Below are positions 10,775 to 18,088 of a stretch of 64,000 nucleotides of DNA, piece by piece. The stretch covers positions 1,240,001-1,304,000 of the forward strand of contig CP068450.1 of assembly GCA_023518375.1 (NCBI GenBank), written 5' to 3'. The notes below the pieces were generated by a model that saw nothing but the letters and a program-made list of their open reading frames with translations, had not been told where the DNA came from and ran no database searches. Positions within the stretch are counted from its first letter, which is position 1; the number at the start of each line of letters is the position of its first letter. This stretch comes from Candidatus Hepatincola sp. Av. GTDB lineage: Bacteria > Pseudomonadota > Alphaproteobacteria > WRAU01 > Hepatincolaceae. Position numbers and translations under genes: made by a program.

Positions 10775-11890
10775 ATGCAAACGAAAAAATGGTTACTAGG
10801 TGCTGGAGCAATGCTAGGAATATATATTATTCCTGTATATGCTGAAGCTAATCTAATGGAAGATTATTACCAATCTTTAATTGAAGTGGGTTATTATTAT
10901 GCCGAAATTTCAATTGCTAAACCACAATGTTTTTCACCTTGTAAAAATGAAGATGAACTTAGCAACACCATAGATTCTACCAATAATAAAGCTAAAAAAG
11001 AAGAAACACAGCAAAAAAGTTCACAAAATAGTAAAGTGAATACAAAAAGTTCAAAAGAAACAAATAATAATGCTAGTTCTTTATCTAAAACCAGCCAAAA
11101 TAAAAGTTCTACCGTTACTACAACTTCTCAAACAAAGACGAATAATAGGAGCACAACTAATACTAGTAGTAATTTTAATACTGATAATCAGGAAGATATT
11201 AAAGTTAGAAACATTAATAAGCCTAATGAAATAGATGCTAACAATCTAACTCTTATTTCTAAAGAAGGTTTTCATTTTGTAGTATATAAAGAGTGGCAAG
11301 CAAATAAATCTAATATTTTTATTAAGCAAATAGCCAATATTAATAATAAAGAAACTACTATCTCTAAAGCCTTTTATTCTTTAGCTAATAACGACTTTTA
11401 CGTTAAACAAACAGATAATAGTTTTTATCCTGAAAATAGTGGTTTTATTAAAACTTTTCCTTTTTACAATTTAGCTTATACCGACTTTATGTACTACCTA
11501 TATAAGTTTAAGAAAATTAAAGAAAACAGTACAGATGTTTTCTTTAATGCTACTTTAAAAAATACAAACTTAATAGCAGATTATACTTTTTTATTAAGCC
11601 CAAGTATTCGGGTAAAATTTAGTAAAAAGTATAATATACCAATTAAGTTTGTATTTTTTAATAAAGCTAATAAGGCTATAGGAGAAATTAGTGTAACTGA
11701 GGTAGATAAAATAGGTAAACGTTTTTATGCGGTGGCTTACAATATGGTTAATGCAAATCATGAACAATCTACGGTGAATATAGATAATATTCTTATTGGC
11801 CTATCTTTAGATGTAGAATCCGACTCTAAGTTGCACTTAGATGAATACAAAGACTTAACCAAAGAAACTATAATTTATGAGATCAATTAA
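10775..11890 (+). CDS. Secreted protein with Asn/Ser/Thr-rich linker, function unknown
   Basis: 371 residues. The N-terminus is a probable Sec signal peptide: two Lys, a hydrophobic run LLGAGAMLGIYIIPVYA, then cleavage near AEA. Two Cys follow (CFSPC, about residues 47-51). Residues about 65-140 are low-complexity Lys/Asn/Ser/Thr/Gln, probably a flexible linker. From about 145 to the end is a globular region rich in aromatic and Asn residues that I do not recognise. It starts 32 nt after the giant gene and overlaps the next gene by 14 nt, so the three are probably co-transcribed. A periplasmic or surface partner of the giant protein, or of the downstream barrel, is plausible but inferred only from position. 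Confidence 0.75.
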   Translation: MQTKKWLLGAGAMLGIYIIPVYAEANLMEDYYQSLIEVGYYYAEISIAKPQCFSPCKNEDELSNTIDSTNNKAKKEETQQKSSQNSKVNTKSSKETNNNASSLSKTSQNKSSTVTTTSQTKTNNRSTTNTSSNFNTDNQEDIKVRNINKPNEIDANNLTLISKEGFHFVVYKEWQANKSNIFIKQIANINNKETTISKAFYSLANNDFYVKQTDNSFYPENSGFIKTFPFYNLAYTDFMYYLYKFKKIKENSTDVFFNATLKNTNLIADYTFLLSPSIRVKFSKKYNIPIKFVFFNKANKAIGEISVTEVDKIGKRFYAVAYNMVNANHEQSTVNIDNILIGLSLDVESDSKLHLDEYKDLTKETIIYEIN

Positions 11891-12983
11891 GTCTAAATTA
11901 TTAGGCATAATTTATATTTTATTGTTAACCTGTACTTATGCTTACCCTATGTCCTTGTTTGAGGGCAGGCAATCAGGGCTAGATTTAATGATAGATGCTA
12001 GGGGGTTTTATAGCGATACCGATTTAGGGTACTATACAGATGGTAGTTTATTTTACCATTATGATTTATCAAATGATTGGTCTTTGGCCTATTTAGTATC
12101 TGCTATGTACGACTCCTCTTATGATAGCAATGTTTATAAAAGTTTAGGTGAAAACTATCTTAGTATAGATAACTACTATCTAGGTACTTTAGATATTGGA
12201 ACAACACCAACCGTATATTATAATGGTTTTTTAGCAGGTTGGTTAGATTGGGGTTTTACTAGAGGTTATGAAATTATAGATTCCAACCGCTATAGTGATT
12301 ATTTCGCTTTAAAAAATGCCTCACGTTCTTTATTTTATACCTATCAGCTACACAATATGAAAATTGCAGTGCAATTTTCAGGCAATGATAATGAAGAATA
12401 TGAAAATTCACCAATTGGAGGCAACCGTAAGTATGGAATAGGTTCAGGGTTTGTATATGCGTTGGGTCCAATATCTTTTTCCACCTCCTATCTTGTTTCT
12501 GATTATGACAGAACCTCAGGTCTTAGTAAAATGATAGATGATAAGAGTGGATTTTCTACTATGCAAGTACTGAATGCAGGATTGAAATTTCAATATGCCG
12601 GTATTTATAGTGTTTTAGGCTTATTTTACGATAAAAACCGCTGGACCTTAGGCAATGAATCTATAGCTTTAAACTATCTACTTCGTTATGATAATAATAA
12701 AAAACAAAAGTGGGTGCCACAAATTATGTATGGAGTAAGGGAATACGTAACCACAGGATATACGGATACACAGCAATCTAATGCTGATAGGAATATGGTT
12801 TCTGATAACTTTATTTACCTTAGCTTATCTTATTACTTTAATTACCACTTTAGTATATATGCTGAAAATAAAATAGATATCCGTTCCAATAAGCAAATTA
12901 ACAACGCTCAAGATTATGGTATAGATAGCAAAGATGAAAGAGATAATATGGTAGGTATTGGTCTATCTTATGAATTATTTTAG
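11877..12983 (+). CDS. Porin-like outer-membrane beta-barrel protein
   Basis: 368 residues. A signal peptide (LLGIIYILLLTCTYAYP) is followed by alternating strands rich in Tyr and aromatic residues, for example the repeated blocks around GFLAGWLDWGFTRGYE and FIYLSLSYYFNYHFSIYAE, and the chain ends in Phe (LSYELF), the usual outer-membrane insertion signal. Length and pattern fit a 16-strand type general porin, but I cannot assign a specific family or substrate. Its ATG lies inside the 3' end of the preceding gene (14 nt overlap), which suggests translational coupling. It closes the operon of the giant surface protein. It could be an ordinary porin or a dedicated outer-membrane partner. Confidence 0.75.
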   Translation: MRSIKSKLLGIIYILLLTCTYAYPMSLFEGRQSGLDLMIDARGFYSDTDLGYYTDGSLFYHYDLSNDWSLAYLVSAMYDSSYDSNVYKSLGENYLSIDNYYLGTLDIGTTPTVYYNGFLAGWLDWGFTRGYEIIDSNRYSDYFALKNASRSLFYTYQLHNMKIAVQFSGNDNEEYENSPIGGNRKYGIGSGFVYALGPISFSTSYLVSDYDRTSGLSKMIDDKSGFSTMQVLNAGLKFQYAGIYSVLGLFYDKNRWTLGNESIALNYLLRYDNNKKQKWVPQIMYGVREYVTTGYTDTQQSNADRNMVSDNFIYLSLSYYFNYHFSIYAENKIDIRSNKQINNAQDYGIDSKDERDNMVGIGLSYELF

Positions 12984-13152
12984 TATCTTACAATTTTAAC
13001 TACCACCGAAAAAGTTTAATAAGTTAAACTCTAAGGTGAAACCAAGCCTACCTAGTAAGTAAGAAAAATAATTTAGGTCTTCCTATTGAAAACTTAAGTG
13101 ATTAACTGCTAATCTATAACTAGATTTTTTATTAACGCACAAATTGTAATAG
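12984..13152. other. Intergenic region after the porin-like gene
   Basis: No gene seen. A short inverted repeat (AGTTTAA, loop TAAG, TTAAACT; 13013-13030) lies about 30 nt after the porin-like stop. It has no T-run after it, so it is at best a weak terminator. Confidence 0.3.
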
Positions 13153-13554
13153 CTAAGAAATTAGCATTAAAGCAATTAAAAAGGAAACTAGCATACTTAC
13201 CCCAGTTTCAGTTATATTTAGTAATACTAGTTTAATATGTTTATTACCCCAAATGAATTCATCAAGCCCAAGTAACATGGTTAAAACCACAATAGCAATA
13301 GTTATAGTGAAAAAATACTGGGGAAGCATATAAAATATATTATAAGTAATAATATAAATTATAATAGATTTAATAATAGCTAATCCAATTGCTAACATAA
13401 AAGATTTTTTTACTTTCTCTGGGGCAAAAATTTTTGCATCAAGTTTAGCATACTTCATAAAAATATTACCAAATAGGAATTTAGAATACCATAACGAACC
13501 AATAAGCATTTGGGCAAAAGTTATAAGTATAATAATAAAAACTATATAAAACAT
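13153..13554 (-). CDS. DUF1761-like small integral membrane protein
   Basis: 133 residues with about four hydrophobic segments (near residues 2-20, 48-72, 80-98, 112-133). The motif GSLWYSKFLFGNIFMKYAK near the N-terminus matches the GxLWYSPxxFGxxWM pattern of DUF1761 proteins, a family of small inner-membrane proteins of unknown role. Length fits the family (130-145). It stands alone, between the porin-like gene on the other strand and the tRNA-Thr promoter region. No function can be inferred from the neighbours. Confidence 0.6.
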   Translation of the reverse strand: MFYIVFIIILITFAQMLIGSLWYSKFLFGNIFMKYAKLDAKIFAPEKVKKSFMLAIGLAIIKSIIIYIITYNIFYMLPQYFFTITIAIVVLTMLLGLDEFIWGNKHIKLVLLNITETGVSMLVSFLIALMLIS

Positions 13555-13654
13555 ATTTTTTGATCCTTGTATTTGTTATATACCTAATTATACTGTATTT
13601 CTTTAGAGTTTTATAAAATTTTATAATTTAACTAATTTTTACATAAAATAGTCA

Positions 13655-13683
13655 TTGAAATTTTTGTAAAAAAAGAGTATAAT
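13655..13683 (+). promoter_or_regulatory. Strong sigma70-type promoter upstream of tRNA-Thr
   Basis: TTGAAA (13655-13660), a 17-nt spacer, then a perfect TATAAT (13678-13683). The expected start site is near 13690, just before a terminator-like hairpin. Confidence 0.7.
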
Positions 13684-13691
13684 TACAATTG

Positions 13692-13726
13692 TTAATATGA
13701 GAAGACTTCTCATATTAATTTTTTTT
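13692..13726 (+). terminator. Perfect hairpin with T8 tail between promoter and tRNA-Thr
   Basis: TTAATATGAGAAG (13692-13704) and CTTCTCATATTAA (13706-13718) are exact inverted complements around one base, followed at once by eight T (13719-13726). This is a textbook intrinsic terminator for the + strand. It begins only about 9 nt after the -10 box, so it would end a transcript of roughly 35 nt or act as an attenuator of tRNA-Thr. The reverse strand has no T-run, so it does not serve leftward transcription. Confidence 0.7.
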
Positions 13727-13731
13727 GCTAG

Positions 13732-13807
13732 GCCGAATTAGCTCAGCTGGTAGAGCGGCTGATTTGTAATCAGCGGGTCGGGAGTTCGAGTCTCTCATTC
13801 GGCACCA
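13732..13807 (+). tRNA. tRNA-Thr (anticodon TGT)
   Basis: 76 nt including an encoded CCA. Acceptor GCCGAAT pairs with ATTCGGC; the anticodon stem GCTGA/TCAGC encloses loop TTTGTAA, giving anticodon TGT; the T-loop GTTCGAGTC is present. It reads ACA and, by wobble, other Thr codons. Confidence 0.95.
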
Positions 13808-13933
13808 CAATAACTTTACCTGAAACAAGTTGTTTATTTCTTCTACTAGTTAGTGTTTTCTAAATTACAACTCATTGCTTACTCTGCTAAATAAAGAGTT
13901 TCATAAAATCTATTTATTACTAATAAGTTTTTA

Positions 13934-15169
13934 TTAAAAAGCTAAAGAAACTAATAACCAAATATTTAATACGGCAATAAATGTACCACAAATACACATT
14001 AAAATATTGGTGTTTAGACTGTTCTTATATTTCCCCATAACTTTTTTCTTAGCTGTTAAATAAACTAAGGTAAAAATAGTAATAGGCAATTGAATACTTA
14101 AGAAAATTTGAGAATAAATTAATCCTTGTAAAGGATTACTAATAAAGAAGACCACTCCCGTAGCCAGTAGTAATGTTAGAACCATACCAATATGAGTTAT
14201 AGGATCTTTTTCATTATATTCTTTTTTAAACAGGGCTGAAAAAATAATTCCCCCAGACATTCCTGCTGTTATAGAAGATGAAAAACCAGCAAAAAGTAAG
14301 GCAATAGCAAAAATTATAGCCGACATCTTACCTAACAGTGGTACTAATAATTCAGAGGCTTGGGAAAGTTCGGTAACTACAATATGATGTTTGAAAAATA
14401 CTTCAGCTGCTAAAATAATAATAGCACTATTTACAACCCAACCAATTAGCATAGAGAATAAAGTATCAAAAAATTCATATTTGAGTAATTTTTCTTTAAG
14501 TTTAGGGTGTTTAATAAACCATTTTTTACTTTGAATAATTTCTGAATGCAAAAATAAATTATGCGGCATTACCACCGCCCCTAAAATACTTAATACTAAA
14601 GGTAATGAACCTGTAGGAATTACAGGAGTAACAGTAGCTTTAGCAATATGGAAATAATCAATTGGAAATAGCGTTAGTTCATATAAAAAACAAAAACTTA
14701 TAATGGCTACAAAAGCAATAATACTAGTTTCTATCCTTTTATAAGAATTAAGGTAAATCATTAATATTACCACTCCTAAAATAAACCCTGATGCTAACTT
14801 AATAGGAATATTAAATAACATATTTAAAGCAATGGCAGCTCCAAGAATTTCGGCTAAAGCTGTGGAAATTGAAGCTAAAAAAGCAGTATTTAGAACGACT
14901 TTACTCATTGGAGATGGTAAATGCCCAAAAGTATTCTCGGCTAAGCATTTACCTGTACAAATGCCTAAATGAGCTGCATTATGCTGCAATAGAATTAGCA
15001 TTAAAGTAGATACAGTTACTACCCATAATAAAGCATAACCATAATTAGAACCAGCTGATAAGTTAGCAGCCCAATTACCAGGATCTATAAAACCTACAGT
15101 TACTAAAATACCCGGACCTAAGTAACGTAGGAGCATGATTTTCTTTTTTTGGCTTCCTTGCTTTTTCAT
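13934..15169 (-). CDS. mntH: Nramp-family divalent metal (Mn2+/Fe2+) transporter
   Basis: 411 residues with about 11 transmembrane segments, the usual size of bacterial Nramp proteins. It holds both unwound-helix metal-site motifs: DPGN in helix 1 (GFIDPGNWAANLSAG) and MPHN in helix 6 (AVVMPHNLFLHSEI). The family imports Mn2+ or Fe2+ with protons across the inner membrane. The ATG is preceded by A-rich DNA with five TAAA repeats and no Shine-Dalgarno sequence, which is unusual. It lies downstream of the S24 repressor on the same strand, with about 90 nt between them. Metal preference cannot be read from sequence. Confidence 0.9.
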   Translation of the reverse strand: MKKQGSQKKKIMLLRYLGPGILVTVGFIDPGNWAANLSAGSNYGYALLWVVTVSTLMLILLQHNAAHLGICTGKCLAENTFGHLPSPMSKVVLNTAFLASISTALAEILGAAIALNMLFNIPIKLASGFILGVVILMIYLNSYKRIETSIIAFVAIISFCFLYELTLFPIDYFHIAKATVTPVIPTGSLPLVLSILGAVVMPHNLFLHSEIIQSKKWFIKHPKLKEKLLKYEFFDTLFSMLIGWVVNSAIIILAAEVFFKHHIVVTELSQASELLVPLLGKMSAIIFAIALLFAGFSSSITAGMSGGIIFSALFKKEYNEKDPITHIGMVLTLLLATGVVFFISNPLQGLIYSQIFLSIQLPITIFTLVYLTAKKKVMGKYKNSLNTNILMCICGTFIAVLNIWLLVSLAF

Positions 15170-15175
15170 ATAATT

Positions 15176-15195
15176 TTTATTTATTTATTTATTTA
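15176..15195. repeat. Five tandem TTTA units in the mntH leader
   Basis: On the + strand TTTA is repeated five times. On the mntH strand it is (TAAA)5, ending about 6 nt before the start codon, where a Shine-Dalgarno sequence would normally be. Confidence 0.85.
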
Positions 15196-15259
15196 TCTAT
15201 GCTTAGCATTTGAACAATAATTAGATTATTTACAAACTAAACTTTACATTGTAGTATAA

Positions 15260-15925
15260 CTAAAAATTATACTCATGGGGAAAATTTTTTATAGAAATAG
15301 TTCCTACAACATGGGCAATAACTCTAAAACTTATATTTTCTTCTTGTAAATTGACCTCAATTGGGTCGTAATCATTATTTTCTGAAATAAGTTTAATTAA
15401 AGTGGGCGACTTAAATTGTAATTTTTTAATAAAGTAGTCATTATTATACTCAACAATATATAAGCCTTGGGTAAATGTATTGCCATTGTAAAATTTAGCA
15501 AAAATAATATCACCCTCATAAATTAGTGGTTCCATTGAATCACCTTTAGCACGAGTAGTAAATAAATCATTGGCATTTTTTAAGTAAAAAATATTTTCTA
15601 GCCATTTTTTATCAAAGTAAATTGAATCAGGATTGTTATCTAACATAGCTAAACCTCTTCCTGCTGAAACTGCTGAATGAATATATGGAATAGGTATACT
15701 ATGGCTATTAGCCTCAGGTAACAAGTTAGCCGGTATATCTAGTATTTTATATATTTTCTGTAAAATTTGAAAACTAGGTAAAATAGTTCCAGAAAGATAC
15801 TTAGAAACCGTAGCCTGTGTAACCCCTATACGTTGGGCAAAGGCATGTTGATTAGGAAATTTTGCTTTTATTTCTTTTGCAAGAGTTTCTTGAAAAGATT
15901 TATTTTCTACTGTGTTATTTCTCAT
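15260..15925 (-). CDS. Phage-type repressor: XRE helix-turn-helix plus S24 (LexA/cI-like) peptidase domain
   Basis: 221 residues from the ATG at 15925; an upstream in-frame TTG at 15955 is less likely. Residues about 12-62 form an HTH (FAQRIGVTQATVSKYLSG). Residues about 78-215 are an S24 domain: an Ala88-Gly89 pair (SAVSAGRG) fits the self-cleavage site, Ser130 lies in GDSMEP, and Lys167 (FIKKLQ) is the likely dyad partner. Such proteins repress phage-like genes and are inactivated when RecA filaments trigger self-cleavage. It is divergent from a Mor-like gene, and the shared 155-nt gap holds two overlapping consensus promoters, so it probably controls both directions. A host stress regulator of the same architecture is the alternative. 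Confidence 0.85.
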   Translation of the reverse strand: MRNNTVENKSFQETLAKEIKAKFPNQHAFAQRIGVTQATVSKYLSGTILPSFQILQKIYKILDIPANLLPEANSHSIPIPYIHSAVSAGRGLAMLDNNPDSIYFDKKWLENIFYLKNANDLFTTRAKGDSMEPLIYEGDIIFAKFYNGNTFTQGLYIVEYNNDYFIKKLQFKSPTLIKLISENNDYDPIEVNLQEENISFRVIAHVVGTISIKNFPHEYNF

Positions 15926-15972
15926 ACTTAATATTTTATAATAATTTTTATACAACTTAAAGTTTTAATTGC

Positions 15973-16001
15973 TTGACAAATATTCTTAAAGGGAATATAA
16001 T
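15973..16001 (+). promoter_or_regulatory. Perfect consensus promoter for the Mor-like gene
   Basis: TTGACA (15973-15978), 17-nt spacer, TATAAT (15996-16001). An inverted repeat ATATTC (15980-15985) / GAATAT (15993-15998) sits in the spacer and -10 box and could be a repressor operator. The expected start is near 16008. Confidence 0.75.
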
Positions 16002-16028
16002 AATAACTATCAAGTATTAAATTGTCAA
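16000..16028 (-). promoter_or_regulatory. Divergent promoter for the S24 repressor, overlapping the opposite one
   Basis: On the minus strand TTGACA (16028-16023), 17-nt spacer, TATTAT (16005-16000). Its -10 box overlaps the -10 box of the rightward promoter by two bases, and the two -35 boxes form the inverted repeat TTGACAA/TTGTCAA. Polymerase could hardly occupy both at once, which suggests a bistable arrangement. Confidence 0.6.
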
Positions 16029-16080
16029 CCATAAATATCACATTTATAAAAAAATATCAACTTAACAAATAGGTTCTTCT

Positions 16081-16377
16081 ATGAATTCAGTAAAATTTTA
16101 TAAGGTTTTCTATAATAAAATCAAGGATACTTACAAAGTAAGAAAAATAGCACAAGATTTCGGAGGTTGTAGCATATATATTCCTAAAAGGATTTTATCA
16201 CACCATATGTTTAAAGAATATGGCGAAGAATTCTGTAAAATCTTAGAAAATAAATTTTCAGGTAGAGTAATATATTTTCCTGTCTTTAATAGTAGAATTG
16301 AAGAGAGTTTGTTTAAACAGCAATCTTTACTAGAAAAAGTTAAATACAGCATTATGAAGTATAAATTTAAAAAATAA
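16081..16377 (+). CDS. Mor-like (phage Mu middle-operon regulator family) small protein
   Basis: 98 residues. The core 'FGGCSIYIPKRI', a following His-containing helix and 'EEFCKILENKFSGRVIYFP' match the double pattern of the Mor domain, in which GGxxIYIPK is followed by a helix with a conserved Gly and a second G.xIYxP strand. In Mor proteins this part dimerises and a C-terminal helix-turn-helix binds DNA. Here only about 30 Lys-rich residues follow the second strand, so a full helix-turn-helix is doubtful. It is the first gene to the right of the switch promoters and probably co-transcribed with the GH108-like gene 21 nt downstream. Assignment is by eye. Confidence 0.55.
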   Translation: MNSVKFYKVFYNKIKDTYKVRKIAQDFGGCSIYIPKRILSHHMFKEYGEEFCKILENKFSGRVIYFPVFNSRIEESLFKQQSLLEKVKYSIMKYKFKK

Positions 16378-16398
16378 TATTCTTAGAGGGCATATATC

Positions 16399-16923
16399 AT
16401 GGCAATATTCCAATTAGCAGTTGATAATTTTTTTCATATTCACAACCAATTTCCAATTAATAATTATAATTTAAAAAAGCGTAATAAGTTTGGCGTTCCC
16501 TTATCAATGGAAAATAATATTTTAAATCATAAGAATCTTTTAGATATTTCCCAAGAAGAAGCTGAAGATATTTTTTTTGAACATTACTGGTTAGATAACC
16601 ATTACGATGATCTAACCTCACAGCTATTAAGTAATAAGCTATTTGAAATTGCCGTGTATGTATCACCTAAGGTTGCTAACCGTTTCTTACAGAAAGCTAT
16701 TAATGAGGTTTTAGAGGAAAAAGTTGTAGATGAAGATGGTATTATTGGGCTACAAACATCATCTAAGATTTCTTTTTTATTATATTTAGATTGCGAGGAA
16801 GAGGTATTAAATATAGTAAATATCTTGCAAAAAATCTACTATACCGAGCTAGTAAACTTTAGAAAACTAGATTCTACATTTTTAGCTATCTGTAATTATA
16901 GTAAAATAATACAAAAAATATAA
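16399..16923 (+). CDS. Degenerate GH108-type muramidase-like protein
   Basis: 174 residues. The body matches the GH108 muramidase / peptidoglycan-binding layout of phage endolysins and secretion activators: 'ISQEEAEDIFFEHYWLD', then 'LFEIAVYVSPKVANRFLQKAIN', then 'DEDGIIGLQTSSKI', equivalent to the family's eeAxxiYxxxYW, NxGxxxAxxxLQ and DGxiGpxT segments. The N-terminal catalytic stretch, normally EGGYxNDPxDxGGxTxFGI, is replaced by HNQFPINNYNLKKRNKFGV: the catalytic Glu aligns with His15 and the Gly pairs are gone. I therefore expect no lytic activity. It follows the Mor-like gene in a probable two-gene operon under the phage-like repressor. Confidence 0.6.
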   Translation: MAIFQLAVDNFFHIHNQFPINNYNLKKRNKFGVPLSMENNILNHKNLLDISQEEAEDIFFEHYWLDNHYDDLTSQLLSNKLFEIAVYVSPKVANRFLQKAINEVLEEKVVDEDGIIGLQTSSKISFLLYLDCEEEVLNIVNILQKIYYTELVNFRKLDSTFLAICNYSKIIQKI

Positions 16924-16996
16924 AATAGTGTTGCATTATGATTGAAAGTATGTTATTTTTACCATGAAAAATGTGGAGTGTATACTAAAGGTTGTT

Positions 16997-17782
16997 ATGT
17001 TACCAGAACAAAGAAGGCAAGAAATTATCAAATTGAATAAAGAGCACGGTGGAATCTCTGTTAATAGATTAGCAGCACATTTCAAAGTCTCTAATATGAC
17101 AATTTTACGTGATATAAAAATTTTAGAAAAAGAAAAGAAAGTAGGAGTAGTGAGAGGTGGAATTATTACTATTGCCTCTAACTTATCAAATTACTATGGT
17201 TTAGTGAATTTATACAACGATAAAAGAAAGCACAATTTAGTAGAAAAGCATGAAATAGCTTCCTATTGTGCTAAACAGTTTGTTAAAGAAGGCTCTGTTA
17301 TTGTAATTGAAGGTGGTTCTACTGCTGGTTCTTTAATTAATTTTTTAACAGAAGTTCCTAAAATTAAGGTATTTACTAATGGTTTAGTGGTAGCTAATGA
17401 AGCCGTTGAAAAATTACATGCTAATAGTACTATTATTTGTGCTGGTGGTGTGTTAAATAAACAGTATTTATTATTTTTAGGTAAAGATGTTGATGATTAC
17501 TTAGTAAAACAGTACACAGATGTTGCTTTCTTTAGTTGTGTTGCTTTTGACCTACGCATTGGTCCTATGGATTCTAATTCACAAGACGCTTCAGCTAAAA
17601 GAGCTATGTTAAAAAACGCTGATAGAAGAGTGTTAATGATAGATAAAACCAAATTTCATGGTAAATCCTTAGAAAAAATTATAGATGTCAATGAAATCAC
17701 AGATATTGTAACTAATAAGTCTGCAGATGAATCAATAATTGCAAAACTAAAAGAGTATGGTCCAGAACTCCATTTAGTTTAG
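16997..17782 (+). CDS. DeoR-family transcriptional regulator
   Basis: 261 residues from the ATG at 16997, chosen over an upstream in-frame ATG at 16964 because AAAGG lies 5 nt before it and the product then begins MLPEQRRQEI as in the family. Residues 1-57 are the winged helix-turn-helix (ISVNRLAAHFKVSNMTILRD). Residues about 75-235 are the sugar-phosphate sensor domain, with the phosphate-loop-like EGGSTAGSL and a later 'MLKNADRRVLMIDKTKF' segment. Such regulators repress sugar or nucleoside catabolism genes and respond to phosphorylated sugars. No sugar gene lies nearby; the next gene is asparaginase-like, so the target is unknown. Confidence 0.85.
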   Translation: MLPEQRRQEIIKLNKEHGGISVNRLAAHFKVSNMTILRDIKILEKEKKVGVVRGGIITIASNLSNYYGLVNLYNDKRKHNLVEKHEIASYCAKQFVKEGSVIVIEGGSTAGSLINFLTEVPKIKVFTNGLVVANEAVEKLHANSTIICAGGVLNKQYLLFLGKDVDDYLVKQYTDVAFFSCVAFDLRIGPMDSNSQDASAKRAMLKNADRRVLMIDKTKFHGKSLEKIIDVNEITDIVTNKSADESIIAKLKEYGPELHLV

Positions 17783-17995
17783 ATCTTCATAAGATTAAGA
17801 TATTTTGCAAATAAGGCTTTCAATATCTATAACTGTTTATCCAAATAAAACTATATTCTTTTAAAAGATTAATTAACTTAAATTATTAGTTAATGAAGGA
17901 TTACTACAAGATATATACTACTTTATAAGTAGTAGGTTAAAATGATTTTTCTAGATAGTTACATTCTTAAATTTTAATAAGCTAAGGAAACTATA
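17783..17995. other. Intergenic region with a short hairpin
   Basis: 213 nt without a gene. TACTACTT/AAGTAGTA (17916-17934, 3-nt loop) is an 8-bp hairpin without a T-run. ATTAACT/AGTTAAT (about 17872-17894) is a second weak inverted repeat. Terminator and promoter functions are both possible; neither is convincing. Confidence 0.3.
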
Positions 17996-18088
17996 ATGTG
18001 GGTACATATTATTAATTCTATAAAATATTTTATTATATTTGTATTTATAACACCTCTCTCATGGCAGAAAAGAATATTGTGGTGCTAG
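17996..18088 (+). pseudogene. Signal-peptide-like ORF just upstream of, and out of frame with, the asparaginase-like gene
   Basis: A 30-codon ORF starts at 17996 with AAGGA 7 nt upstream and encodes MWVHIINSIKYFIIFVFITP, a credible Sec signal peptide, then runs past the downstream ATG in the wrong frame and stops at TAG 18086-18088. One inserted base near 18055-18060 would join it to MAEKNIVVLATG, which is exactly where type II asparaginases have their mature N-terminus. The natural reading is a 1-nt frameshift (mutation, sequencing error or slippage in the CTCTCTC tract). Confidence 0.55.

Noticed and set aside
15926-15955. TTG start for the S24 repressor, adding ten residues
   Set aside because: The added MYKNYYKILS part is not expected before the helix-turn-helix, and the ATG at 15925 gives the usual length.
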